Shown here: one piece after another, positions 37,709 to 47,469 of the stretch
Numbering within the stretch: position 1 is the first letter of the stretch
Layout of the letters: each line of letters opens with the position of its first letter
Assembly: GCA_964035575.1 (NCBI GenBank)
Contig: OZ037835.1
Coordinates: 62,001-126,000 of the forward strand
Direction of reading: 5' to 3'
Source of the DNA: Rhynchopus sp. YZ270_cl-10
Taxonomy: Eukaryota; Euglenozoa; Diplonemea; Diplonemida; Diplonemidae
DNA length: 64,000 nt
The notes under the pieces: model-generated
Database searches by the model: none
Told to the model about the DNA's origin: nothing
The model's input: only the letters and a program-made list of their open reading frames with translations
Position numbers and translations under genes: made by a program

Positions 37709-39806
37709 GGGGGACTGTTGCGAAGCTCGTGATGAGCGGCTGCCCTGCGGACTTGGTCCCCTTTGTCGCCGTCGGTCCCTTCCCTTTCCCTTCCTTCGCT
37801 TGTGGTTTCGGGCCCACGCTGTACGGCCCTGTCACGATCTTCTTAGCCCGGTTGAACGTATCGGCGATCTGTTCCATCCGTGTAGCCCGCGGCATTTCCC
37901 CCGCGCTCCGGGCGATGGACCTATCGTGGTTGTCGCTCGGGGCTGAGGTGGGCTTTTGCTGGGGGAGATTCGGCGGTGCCTCCTGCACCAGTGGCTTCAA
38001 CTGCTGATGCGACGCTGGTGGTTGCTGCTCAGTCCTATCATGTGTGCTGACGACGTGTTCCAGCGCCGCTTCCACCTCACCATTGTGTTTGCACTGGTAA
38101 CGCATCGCCTGCTCCTGGTCCTCCTTTATCCGTTGCGCTTCCCCGTCCACGGCGGCGAACTTGATGGTGGCGGCGTCAACCAGGTTGGCCGTACCCCGCT
38201 GTGTTTGCATCAGGGCCTCCTTCGTTTTGGCTTCGAGAGCGTGGTTGCGCTGCCGGGCCAATGCCGCCTCCTCCTCTGCTTGACTCCGGAGGAGGTTGAC
38301 TTCGTTGCTGAGGCGGTTCGCTGCGGCTGTCAGCCTGTCGTCGGTCTGGTGCGCCTTCTTCAGGGCCTCTTCAGCCATGGCTGATACCACAACAGTATCA
38401 GCTGCCGCCTGCTGCGTGCGCCTGCCCTGTTCTTGCAGCCCTTCCTGGAGGTGGGGAACAGCGGCCTCAGCTCTCTTGTGTGCCTCCACGAGCTGTTCAG
38501 CCGTGCTGCTGGCGGTGGTAGCTTTCGCCGCAACCTCGGTTGTCCACGCGTGCAACTTCACGTACGCGGACTGCAGCTCCTCCGCCTGCTGGGTCTGCTG
38601 GCTTGCGGTTCTGGTTGACGTGTCTTGTGCCTTGTCTTGTGCCTGCGTCACTTGCATCACCCGTTCCTCCAACAGCTCCATTCTGACCGCTAGTTGGGTG
38701 GCAGCGGGTGCGCCGGACTGCACTCCAGAAATGGCTTTGACGATGACCTGCTGCTCCTTCTTTTGGTTGTGGAGTTGAAGGCGGATGTCTTCCATTTCCT
38801 CCCTCTCAAAGGTAACGACCCTCAGATTAGTGGCGGTGGCTGCTTCGAGTGCATTGGTCGCCTGCTTTGCCGCGCGTTCCGCCTTCTTCTTCACTGCCTG
38901 CAGTTCCGTGGACACCCCCACCTGGTCAACGGCCAGCGCCTTGGTGGCCCTCACCTCTTCGCGGAGCTGCTCGAGGAGGAGCTGCGTGCCTTCTGCGTTC
39001 TCCACTGCCTTCTCCGTCATCTGCCTTGTCACGGCAGCTGCCTCCTCTTTCGCCCGCTGCAACGCAGCAGCAAACTCCTGCCGCAGCTGTGCAAGCTCAG
39101 GTGCAGGTGTAGTAGCGGGTGCAGTAGCGGGTGTAGCAGCGGGTGTAGCAGACACAGCAGGTGTAGCAGGCACAGCAGACACAGGTGCAGTAACCTCACT
39201 AGGCGCAGACGCAGCAGCAGTGGTGGTTGTGACTGGAACTGTAGGGGAGGGCAGTGGTGTGGCAGGTGTCGTGGGCGTTTGCTTGGTGCGGTCCTGGGCG
39301 ATGACCTTCAGCACCGCGTGGAGGTGCGCGACGGGGACGACGACGTCCTTCGCGGTGTAGCCCCTACCACCTCCCCGCCCACCTGTTCGCTTGACGCCTT
39401 GCAAGGCCGCCAACAGGGCCGCAATGGCGTCCTCGTGTGCGCGGTGCTCCTTCTTCAGCCGCTTTTCCTCCTCCCTCCTTTTCCGCTCGGCACGGATGGT
39501 GTCCATGTCCTGGATGGACATGCGGTGCCCGTTGATGTCGAGCTCTGTGTTGGGGGGCGGATGCGGGGCGGTGACCTGAAGGACGTCCGCCTTCCTGCCC
39601 GTCACCTCGGCTTCCCACTCCATCTGCTTCAGCATGGCCGTGGCCTGTGCCTGCAGGAAGCTGGAGGGGAAGGGGTGGATGCGGTATTCCCGCGGTGGTT
39701 GGAGTGTCAGCACGAGGGGGCGCACTACCTGCTGTCCGGCTTGTTCGCCGTCGAGAATCTCGACGTTGCCGGGGGATGCCGCATGGAGGCCAGCCGGGTT
39801 TTGCAT
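37683..39806 (-). CDS. LINE-C ORF1: coiled-coil protein (707 aa)
   Basis: Start set at MQNPAGLHAASPGN (39,804-39,806). The frame is open another 30 codons upstream, but those codons (His/Thr repeats) are the host (CA)n. The N-terminal 170 residues include LDINGHRMSIQDMD and a charged helix. A Pro/Ala/Thr-rich linker follows, then about 350 residues of Ala/Glu/Gln/Lys heptad-like coiled coil, and a basic C-terminus (KEGKGKGPTATKGTK). No CCHC knuckle or RRM is visible. The role is presumably RNA binding and particle assembly, as for other LINE ORF1 proteins. It overlaps the ORF2 start by 26 nt, which suggests coupled reinitiation. Confidence 0.85.
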   Translation of the reverse strand: MQNPAGLHAASPGNVEILDGEQAGQQVVRPLVLTLQPPREYRIHPFPSSFLQAQATAMLKQMEWEAEVTGRKADVLQVTAPHPPPNTELDINGHRMSIQDMDTIRAERKRREEEKRLKKEHRAHEDAIAALLAALQGVKRTGGRGGGRGYTAKDVVVPVAHLHAVLKVIAQDRTKQTPTTPATPLPSPTVPVTTTTAAASAPSEVTAPVSAVPATPAVSATPAATPATAPATTPAPELAQLRQEFAAALQRAKEEAAAVTRQMTEKAVENAEGTQLLLEQLREEVRATKALAVDQVGVSTELQAVKKKAERAAKQATNALEAATATNLRVVTFEREEMEDIRLQLHNQKKEQQVIVKAISGVQSGAPAATQLAVRMELLEERVMQVTQAQDKAQDTSTRTASQQTQQAEELQSAYVKLHAWTTEVAAKATTASSTAEQLVEAHKRAEAAVPHLQEGLQEQGRRTQQAAADTVVVSAMAEEALKKAHQTDDRLTAAANRLSNEVNLLRSQAEEEAALARQRNHALEAKTKEALMQTQRGTANLVDAATIKFAAVDGEAQRIKEDQEQAMRYQCKHNGEVEAALEHVVSTHDRTEQQPPASHQQLKPLVQEAPPNLPQQKPTSAPSDNHDRSIARSAGEMPRATRMEQIADTFNRAKKIVTGPYSVGPKPQAKEGKGKGPTATKGTKSAGQPLITSFATVPRERNQDRQ

Positions 39807-39836
39807 TGTGATAGTGTTAATTTCCCTCGTTCCCCC

Positions 39837-41201
39837 TGTGTGTGTGTGGGTGTGTGTGTGTGTGGGTGTGTAGTGTGTGTGGTGTGGGTGGCGCACATCT
39901 CTATAGTAAAGACTAAAAAACTAAGGTTTTTTAGGATTTTTTTTTGGGCCTCAATACCCCCAAACAACACGTTAAGCCCAAAAAATTCACTTTTGGATGA
40001 GCAACTATATATTTTAAAAAATCGATTTTTTGGTCAAATCCCCTCTGGTGGTGAGGGGGTGTGTGTGTGTGTGTGTGGGTGTGTGTGTGTGTGGGTGTGT
40101 AGTGTGTGTGGTGTGGGTGGCGCACATCTCTATAGTAAAGACTAAAAAACTAAGGTTTTTTAGGATTCTTTGTAAAAAAAAATGAACCCCTTTGTAAAAA
40201 AAAATGAACCCCTTTGTAAAAAAAAATGAACCCCTGTAAAAAAAAATGATGTTTTTGTGGTAAACTCCAGCTGGTCTGAAGAGTGATCTGACCATATTCC
40301 CCAGGTATAACTGGTACTCAAAAAGTTCATTAACGAAGGAATCTTGCACTTTTGACCATCACATATTACATGTGTTTTTTCAGGTTTTTCAATGCACTTT
40401 CCTGTACTGGGAAGCATGCCACAAGTGTCATGTTTTACAAGGTAAAAATGACCAAAAAAGCTGATTTTTGGCCGAATGCCACATGTCATTTGGCAGTCCA
40501 ATTTCTGAACACGACTGAAAAAAAATTTTTTTTTGGGCCTCAATACCCCCAAACAACACGTTAAGCCCAAAAAATTCACTTTTGGATGAGCAACTATTTA
40601 TTTAAAAAAATCGATTTTTTGGTCAAATCCCCCTGGTGGTGAGGGGGTGTGTGTGTGTGTGTGTGTGGGTGTGTGTGGGTGTGCTGTGTGTGGGTGTGTA
40701 GTGTGTGTGGTGTGGGTGGCGCACATCTCTATAGTAAAGACTAAAAAACTAAGGTTTTTTAGGATTTGGTGACGGGCTAAAAAACCTGTCGTTCTGTGTG
40801 ACACTTCCATGGAAACGTGATGAGGACCACACTTTTTTTACAGGTGGTTTTTTTTGTAAGCACCTCACGCACTGGGCAGGCGGTCAGCTATTCGCTTCCC
40901 GCGGGGCGTTCGCGTGCGCGCTTCGCGCGCCCGCTCACGGTAACGCATCACAAAAAAACCTCACTCATGCCTTCATGATCACATATTACATGTGTTTTTT
41001 CAGGTTTTTCAATGCACTTTCCTGTACTGGGAAGCATGCCACAAGTGTCATGTTTTACAAGGTAAAAATGACCAAAAAAGCTGATTTTTGGCCGAATGCC
41101 ACATGTCATTTGGCAGTCCAATTTCTGAACACGATTTGGTGACGGGCTAAAAAACCTGTCGTTCTTGTGTGACACTTCCATGGAAACGTGATGAGGACCA
41201 C

Positions 41202-41203
<2 letters not shown>
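39837..41203. repeat. Composite satellite, rearranged X and Y units
   Basis: Continues the Y unit split by LINE-C, then a shortened Y (39,937-40,166), monomers (40,168-40,245), X end plus Y (40,247-40,766), X (40,767-41,082, internally deleted), a Y fragment (41,083-41,134) and X again (41,135). Bases 41,189-41,203 (TGATGAGGACCACAC) are the left target duplication of the truncated LINE-B copy. Confidence 0.85.
40168..40245. repeat. Short monomer array (23-bp, about 4 copies) inside satellite X
   Basis: Unit TTTGTAAAAAAAAATGAACCCC, a close relative of the LINE-A/B 5' monomer (TGGTCCCC replaced by TGAACCCC). It merges without a break into the X text (tgatgtttttgtggtaaactcc), so here the repeat grew inside the satellite and no LINE body is attached. 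Confidence 0.7.
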
Positions 41204-41234
<31 letters not shown>

Positions 41235-41740
41235 GGGAATAGTCAGTTATACCCTACCCTTTTTTTGAAATGGTCAGAGATACCCGAAAATAAGTTCAGA
41301 TATACCCGAAAACCAGAAATAGGGCATAACTGACTATATCTGAACTTATTTTCGGGTATTTGAACTTATTTTCGGGTATATCTGAACTTTTTTCGGGTAT
41401 CTCTGAACTTATTTGGGGTACCCACTTATTTGGGGGTACCCCCTTTGATTTTTTGCCCAGTGGGTGAGTGACCCACCATGAGGAATGCGACAGCAGAGAC
41501 AGTATTGAAGCAGCATGGTATGATTTTCACCCCTCTACCCCACACACAGTTACTTTTAGTGGGGGTAAATACCCGCAAACCCGCAAACCCTTATACATGG
41601 TCCCTCGCTTCGCTTGGGAACCATTAGTGCAGCAGGAAACTCTCTGTAGCGTGAAAAAAGGCTACCTTATTTCGCGGAAATACATAGTTATTACCACTTT
41701 TTTCATTAACCTCACCCTTCCCGACTACTGCGTTTGTATA

Positions 41741-43003
41741 CCATAACTTAATCACACCCCACATTTACACTCATCACAGGATCGTGAAATCTGAACTGCA
41801 TCCGTGATTGCGATGAGCGCCGCTCTCCGACATTCAACAACTCAAAATCCAAGGCTTCACCCAAATCAATCTATTCTAGATTTGTTTGTGGACGAAGACC
41901 TGGGGGTGGGAACACTTTGTCAGTCACTGCTATAGCCATTAACCCAGGGAGCATAGCTAGTGCAAGAAATTCGACTTTGGCAACCTTCCGGAAAGTCTGT
42001 CCTCTGCTTACGGAGGACGAGGCACAAGAAAATATTGCGTTCCCCCAGAAAACCAGTGCACATTTCACACTCCTTGTGGGTGGTCTTGTTGCCTTTTTTG
42101 TCAAGTAATTTTGGCCCAGGCATGCTCTCGAAGCATGACAATTTAGTGTGTATGGGGCAGGGTGTTGTTTTGTTCTGAATTCTCTTTGTTATAACATCTA
42201 AGTCAATTGCGGGTGGTGGTTTGTGTAGCGTGAGGCACTCTTTTTAGCAAACTTCCTGCGGCTGCTAAAGTGTTATTTCTTCGGATTTAACAACGTACAG
42301 CGTAACATAGTGGTTTAGCCTGGTCGACACAACCTTTGATAGATATGGGATAACCAACCCCCTTCGACCCCTCGTGGGTTCACTGAACAAGCCCTAGTGG
42401 TAGTTAAACGCGATTGACATTTACATTTCTTAGAGATGAAAGAACAAGACAACACTTCTGTACCCGCGCATCAAAATTGTGGAAAACTTTGCACCCCAAA
42501 CACCCTCAACAACGCCCGCCAAAAGGCGCCCCTTGTTGCTGGGAGTTGGTTCTCATGATACCTGCACAGCGGGCATTCCTCTGAGTCCAACGCATGTTTG
42601 GCCTGTCTGCGGCGTTGTACTTCAGGTGCACGAAGACAGGGTCTGGTGGTAAATTTTGCGTAGTACTGCGACGTGGTACTGCGTGGGTCTGGGAACCTGG
42701 GTACCTGGGTACAGGAAATTTGTTGTGGAAGACATCAACCACCATGCATTGAGGAGGGTAAGACAGTGTTCGCAGTTTCTACCTGATAGCATTACAACAT
42801 TTAACTTCTCCACGGGGGTCTTGGGCCGTTCACTCGGTTCTACCTTGACTACCGGAAGATATTCTTGAGGCCTTTTTGGTCTCTAGAATATCCGGTCTTC
42901 CCGAACGGAGGCACACTTTGTGTGTTACTACGACCTGGCAATTTCCAGCAGTAGGTTAAGTAATCTTTCTTGTAAATTGTTGGATCATTATCTCCTCAGT
43001 GCA
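41741..43003 (-). other. Shared transposon core, copy 1 (inverted relative to copy 2)
   Basis: About 1.26 kb, the reverse complement of 54,543-55,803, roughly 90% identical by eye. Minus-strand frames are short and broken. Fragments such as [20 protein letters not shown] and [15 protein letters not shown] text occur in both copies. One segment ([14 protein letters not shown] in copy 2) has a Cys/His flavour. It may be a decayed transposase or captured sequence; function not recognised. Confidence 0.6.
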
Positions 43004-43104
43004 TGAATGCCCCACGTGACTGGACACTTTTGTGTTTGTCATGTGGAGCTGTGGTTGCTCTTTCACGACTTTTTTCCTGTTCCTGGGTACCTGGACCTGG
43101 ACCT

Positions 43105-43190
43105 GGTATCTGGGTATCTGGGTATCTGGGTATCTGGGTATCTGGGTATCTGGGTATCTGGGTATCTGGGTATCTGGGTATCTGGGTATA
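43105..43190. repeat. Octamer repeat (TATCTGGG)n
   Basis: About ten copies of an 8-bp unit, just inside the right subterminal region of T1. It grades from gtacctggacctgg text. Confidence 0.85.
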
Positions 43191-43781
43191 CCCGAAAACC
43201 AACTTTTTTGGGGTACCCGAAAAAAGTTGGCGATATGGTCAGACATGCCCGAAAATAAGTTGAGAAATAGTCAGAGATACCCGAAATACCCGAAAATAAG
43301 TTCAGATATTGGTCAGTTATGCCCTATTTTTGAAAATGGGGCATCTCTGACCAATATCTGAACTTATTTTCGGGTATCTCTGACCAATATCTGAACTTAT
43401 TTTCGGGTATCTCTGACCATTTCAAAAAAAGGGTAGGGCATAACTGACTATTCCCCTTTTTTTTTTTTTTTTTTTTTCCCGGTGGTCCGGGTTTTGAGTG
43501 TTTTTAGTGCTTTCTTTTTCCCGGAGAGGGTTGGGGGGAGGTGATCAGGGGTCTCAGGGACCTCGAATCAAAACAGAGGTGTCTTGACAAAAAAGGCTCA
43601 AAGGTGCAGAGGTCTGTTTAGCCTTACAGCAAATCCTTTAAAAAGGAAAGGCCTTGAGACATAACATAAGAGGGTTTTGAGACAGACAGAGGGGCTCAAC
43701 AAATAAGACCTTCCAGGACCCAAGTTTTTTCTAGCCCACAGCAACATAGGTAGAAAGAACATGAGAGGAAGAAGGGACTTA

Positions 43782-44489
43782 TGATGAGGACCACACTTTT
43801 TTTACAGGTGGTTTTTTTTGTATGGACCTCACACACTGGGCAGGCGGTCAGCTATTCGCTTCCCGCGGGGCGTTCGCGTGCGCGCTTCGCGCGCCCGCTC
43901 ACGGTAACGTGTACAAAAAAACCTCACTCATGCCTTCATGAACTGCTTTAAAGGTGGCCTGTAAAAAGTGGTGTTTTTGTGGTAAACTCCAGCTGGTCTG
44001 AAGAGTGATCTGACCATATTCCCCAGGTATAACTGGTACTCAAAAAGTTCATTAACGAAGGAATCTTGCACTTTTGACCATCACATATTACATGTGTTTT
44101 TTCAGGTTTTTCAATACACTTTTGTGTACTGGGAAGCATGCCACAAGTGTCATGTTTTACAAGGTAAAAATGACCAAAAAAGCTGATTTTTGGCCGAATG
44201 CCACATGTCATTTGGCAGTCCATTTTTTGAACAGGACTGTCTTAAATTTTTTTTTTGGGCCTCAATGCCCCCAAACAACACGTTAAGCCCAAAATATTCA
44301 CTTTTGGATGAGCAACTATTTATTTAAAAAAATCGATTTTTTGGTCAAATCCCCTCTGGTGGTGAGGGGGTGTGTGTGTGTGTGTGTGTGGGTGTGTGTG
44401 GGTGTGCTGTGTGTGGGTGTGTAGTGTGTGTGGTGTGGGTGGCGCACATCTCTATAGTAAAGACTAAAAAACTAAGGTTTTTTAGGATT
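43782..44489. repeat. Composite satellite: X then Y
   Basis: Resumes X after the LINE-B copy, through a full Y ending at ctaaggttttttaggatt (44,489). This is the right-hand limit of the X/Y satellite in the window. The X-Y pair here (43,784-44,310) is close to 28,525-29,050, including the rare variants (tcaatacacttttgtgtactgg). Confidence 0.85.
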
Positions 44490-44621
44490 TTCTACCTCTT
44501 ACCCTCACTTTCATCTGGAAAGGGTTATCCACTGTGCTTTATTTCCCCATCGCGTTTCCTTCCCACCACCCTCACAACAAAAACTCTAAGCCTTGTAAAA
44601 AAAAAAAAAAAAAAAAAAAAA
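44490..44621. other. Junction segment with A run
   Basis: Unique-looking sequence followed by 26 A (about 44,597-44,622). No gene recognised. Confidence 0.4.
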
Positions 44622-44831
44622 AGCTGTGGAGCTGTGGAGCTGTGGAGCTGTGGAGCTGTGGAGCTGTGGAGCTGTGGAGCTGTGGAGCTGTGGAGCTGTG
44701 GAGCTGTGGAGCTGTGGAGCTGTGGAGCTGTGGAGCTGTGGAGCTGTGGAGCTGTGGAGCTGTGGAGCTGTGGAGCTGTGGAGCTGTGGAGCTCTGGAGC
44801 TGGCTGTGGAGCTGTGGAGCTGTGGAGCTGT
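44622..44831. repeat. Octamer repeat (GAGCTGTG)n joined in frame to an exon
   Basis: About 26 copies of an 8-bp unit. It ends where homology to exon 1 of the host gene family begins (GAATGTGCAAGTGCC at 44,832). It replaces the first 13-14 codons and the start ATG of that exon. Confidence 0.85.
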
Positions 44832-46577
44832 GAATGTGCAAGTGCCAAAGCGCACGTGGCGCATGTGCACGATCGGAAGATGGCGCTCTTTTCGGAGATC
44901 ATTGACACAACAAGTAAGTTAGTTCGTCGTGTTCGTGAACTTGATGGCGACTTTGGTAGCGAAACTGAGGATGTTGAGGACGCTGTTGAGGACGCTGAGT
45001 TGGGTCTGTATTTTGGAGGCGATCGCGAAGCCAAGATGTACAGTGCCCAAATCACCGAGCTCGAGGAGGAGAAGCTGAGGGTATGATCCTTGCTTGTCAC
45101 GCACACTTTTTCCACAAATATCTGGTGCGATCGACGAAAAAATTCTTTTTCTGATATCTTTTCTTTCTTGATCAGACTAGTTAAAACTCAGATATCAGTT
45201 TTTATTTTACCCAAACATGTAATGTTGGTGCTATCCGGGGGGATTATGTTAAGAGAAATGTTGCGCACTCCAAACTCGGATGAGCGACTCTCCCCCCTGC
45301 TGTCTGTCCGCTTTTGTGCTCCACTCACCTTTGAGTTGAGTCATTACATGTGGTTGTACTGTCTGTGTGGCGTAGGGAACCTCGGACCTTTTGGAGGCAC
45401 GGCGAGTGGTCTACTTGCTTTTTGCACCTATTTTTATTTTCTCTTTCGAGCATGACCCATTCACAACATGTGTGTGTCGGGGTTGCCATTGTCGGCACTG
45501 GCGATACAGAGTGTATTTACGTGCTGCGGTCAAGGGAAAAAGACACAGTAGTTAGAGTAGTGAGGGCAAATCAAGTGGTTATATACTCTAGGGAAATATT
45601 GAAGCTATATTTACCTGAGGGGGGTGTCAACCACGAAGGGTTCGGATTTACCGAGCCTGCTCCCAACTTTTTACGTGTAAATTGGTGGGGAAAAATCTGA
45701 AAATAGCAGGGAAATACTGACACTTTACCGTCCCTGCCTCCTAAGCAATTTGGCTTGAGGCACTTTACTTCGGGGAATAAAGTTTTTTCTTGTTTTCCAT
45801 TTATTTTACACACACTTACACAGGAAGCTGGTGCGGAAATGACGATTGCGCTGGAGACAGTGGGGGTCCTAGCCTTGGAACGACGTGGAGGTCATCCCCT
45901 TCGCCTACCGTTACGCTCTCAAGAAGATATTGAAGCCTGCGAAAAGCTTGTCACAGATTGGTTTCGTGAACATGATGATCTTCATACCAACGATCCTGAT
46001 CTTGCAGATGCCCAAGAATACGTGGAGAACCTGGAGGATCGGCTTTCGACGATCAATACGGAGATCAGTGGCGTAACAAGTCAGTTAGTTCGTGAGGTTA
46101 GTGGCCTTGGTGGCGACACTGGTGCTGCTGAGTATGGCATCTATGATGGAGACGATTGCACAGCCAAGTTTTTCTGTGCCAGAATCGCCGATCTTGAGGA
46201 GACGGAGAAGGTATGATCCTTGCTTGTCACGCACACTTTATTATTTTGTACGAGTCTGCAATACGTCTGGAAATGAAAGACGCGTTCTTCGGTTGCCATG
46301 AGTCTTACCGTTCTCCCTTCCCCTCCACCTCTCCCCCGTACTTCTTCAGGGTTTACGTGCTGCGGTCAAGGGAAAAAGACACAGTAGTTAGAGTAGTGAG
46401 GGCAAATCAAGTAGTTTAGTTTTTTCGTGTTTTCTACATTTATTTTCCACACACTTACAGATAGTTGAGGAGGGCTTGTTGATTTCACGGGAGACAGTGC
46501 TGGAGATGGTGGAAAAAAGAATAAGCAGAGCCTTTGGAACGAGGTCGAGAGTACCATCACCCACCGTTACGCTCTGA
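44832..46577 (+). CDS. Host gene copy A (unknown coiled-coil protein), three exons, start lost
   Basis: Exons at 44,832-45,080, 45,824-46,210 and 46,461-46,577 (stop TGA). Introns 45,081-45,823 and 46,211-46,460 begin GTATGATCCTTGCTTGTCAC and end CACACTTACACAG or CACACTTACAG; all junctions are phase 0. Exon 1 encodes [20 protein letters not shown]... and exon 2 (129 codons) [19 protein letters not shown].... Both end with a similar helix ([21 protein letters not shown]) and carry the same donor, so they look like internal duplicates. Exon 3 aligns with part of exon 2 but stops early. Proteins are Glu/Asp-rich and probably helical; I recognise no family. The start codon is missing because the octamer repeat replaced it. 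This may be a relic copy. Confidence 0.6.
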
Positions 46578-46849
46578 CTTAGACCTGGGCCAAGCTGGAG
46601 GGAGCAAGGGACATAGCCACAAAGATATTGAAGCCTGCGAAAACCTTGTCACACATAGGTTTCGTGAACAGGATAATCTTGGTCCCCCTGCAATGACAGC
46701 ATCATAACTTAATCCTTTTCGTACACACTGCTTGCCGTTTCCAAAATGTAAATAAAATAAGAAAATAATGAGCGAACACTTAATTGTTGACCATGGCGTA
46801 GTTTTCTGCGGTCGTACTACGTGCCATGTATTTTACACTTTCTTGCCCA

Positions 46850-47422
46850 CTACACAAGCTTGCTACTCTCTTCCCCCCCTCTCTTCTCTTGTGTGTCATT
46901 GTCATGAACAAACACCAAAACAAAATGCAAGCAAACGAAACGCCCTTCTGCTTTTCCTTTCAAGAATACAGTTTTATCTCCACCACCCAAATCCCTACAC
47001 CTTTTTGCAATGAAGTAGGCAAGAGACGACAGTTCACGTGGAAGTGTTGGGAGGAAGATAGTGACTGCGATGTGTTGCAGAAGTAAGTCTGTTGGGAATC
47101 CGAAGGTTGTTAGGAAACGATGTGTTGTAGAACTGATACCTGCCTCGGGAACAGGAGCACACAAGTGTGCATGGGATTGAACACGAGTGCAACACGACAC
47201 AACTGGCGAAGTGGTGAGGGACATGCATGTTTGTTGAGAGATTAGGGATGAAAACAAAGGATACAACAGAGCATCCCCACCCCTCCCAATCCCATTCACA
47301 TTCCTTGCACCCTCAGCGCCACCCCCTATCCCTGTCCCTGTCCCTGACCCTGACCCATTCCCGTTAAGTATGTCTGACGCTACCAACGATGTCTCACTTG
47401 AGGATGAATATGCAAGTGCCAA
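46850..47422 (-). other. Open frame conserved in three copies, function unknown (copy in left arm)
   Basis: A frame encoding Gly/Thr-rich text then [20 protein letters not shown]...[19 protein letters not shown]...VLVFVHDND. The same frame is open at 47,453-48,034 (plus) and at about 58,090-58,903 (plus), where the Gly/Thr part is expanded by a GGGACA repeat. The opposite strand is also open ([22 protein letters not shown]...), so conservation may only reflect recent duplication. It lies upstream of exon 1 of the gene family, divergently. I would not call it a gene without transcript evidence. Confidence 0.3.
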
Positions 47423-47469
47423 AGCGCACGTGGCGCATGTGCTGACACATCGTTGGTAGCGTCAGACAT
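47370..47469. pseudogene. Two head-on exon-1 stubs at the palindrome centre
   Basis: Plus strand from 47,370: ATG then [20 protein letters not shown], breaking at 47,441. Minus strand from 47,469: ATG then SDATNDV, breaking at about 47,446. Both match the first codons of exon 1 at 58,098. This fixes the inversion point inside the exon. Confidence 0.8.

Larger units (their letters stand above)
31661..39836 (-). mobile_element. LINE-C, complete APE-class LINE with RNase H, inserted in (TG)n
   Basis: Both borders lie in the (TG)n run of one satellite Y unit. Left of the element the unit reads ...ggggtgtgtgtgtgtgtgtg; right of it tgtgtgtgtgggtg...gcgcacatctc. Minus-strand order: 30-nt leader, ORF1 (39,806-37,683), ORF2 (37,708-31,724) overlapping by 26 nt, and a 63-nt 3' UTR with a run of twelve C. 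There is no poly(A) tail; the CA repeat takes its place. The APE-RT-RNase H order is that of the I/Tad-like groups of LINEs. An N-terminal OTU on ORF2 is the unusual part. Both frames look intact. Confidence 0.9.
41234..43456. mobile_element. TIR element T1 (2,223 bp) with subterminal repeats
   Basis: Ends are inverted repeats starting GGGGAATAGTCAGTTAT and continuing for about 70 bp (CCCTACCCTTTTTTTGAAATGGTCAGAGATACCC...). Inside both ends are several copies of TTCGGGTATCTCTGAAC / AAATAAGTTCAGATA in both orientations, as expected for transposase-binding subterminal repeats. It sits in a poly-T run, so the duplication length cannot be read. Its core (41,741-43,003) is shared with element T2. 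No intact transposase frame is seen; superfamily unknown. Confidence 0.78.
41204..43781 (-). mobile_element. 5'-truncated LINE-B copy, interrupted in its A tail by a TIR element
   Basis: Bases 43,478-43,781 match the last 304 bp of LINE-B (3,377-3,681). The A tail (T runs 41,204-41,233 and 43,457-43,477) is split by the TIR element 41,234-43,456. The whole is bounded by a 15-bp duplication, TGATGAGGACCACAC (41,189-41,203 and 43,782-43,796). This fixes the true 3' end of LINE-B and lacks the hAT insertion. Confidence 0.88.

Noticed and set aside
44525-44870. Ser/Thr/Ala/Pro/Gln/Leu/His repeat proteins
   Set aside because: All frames of the GAGCTGTG octamer array; no independent evidence for a gene.
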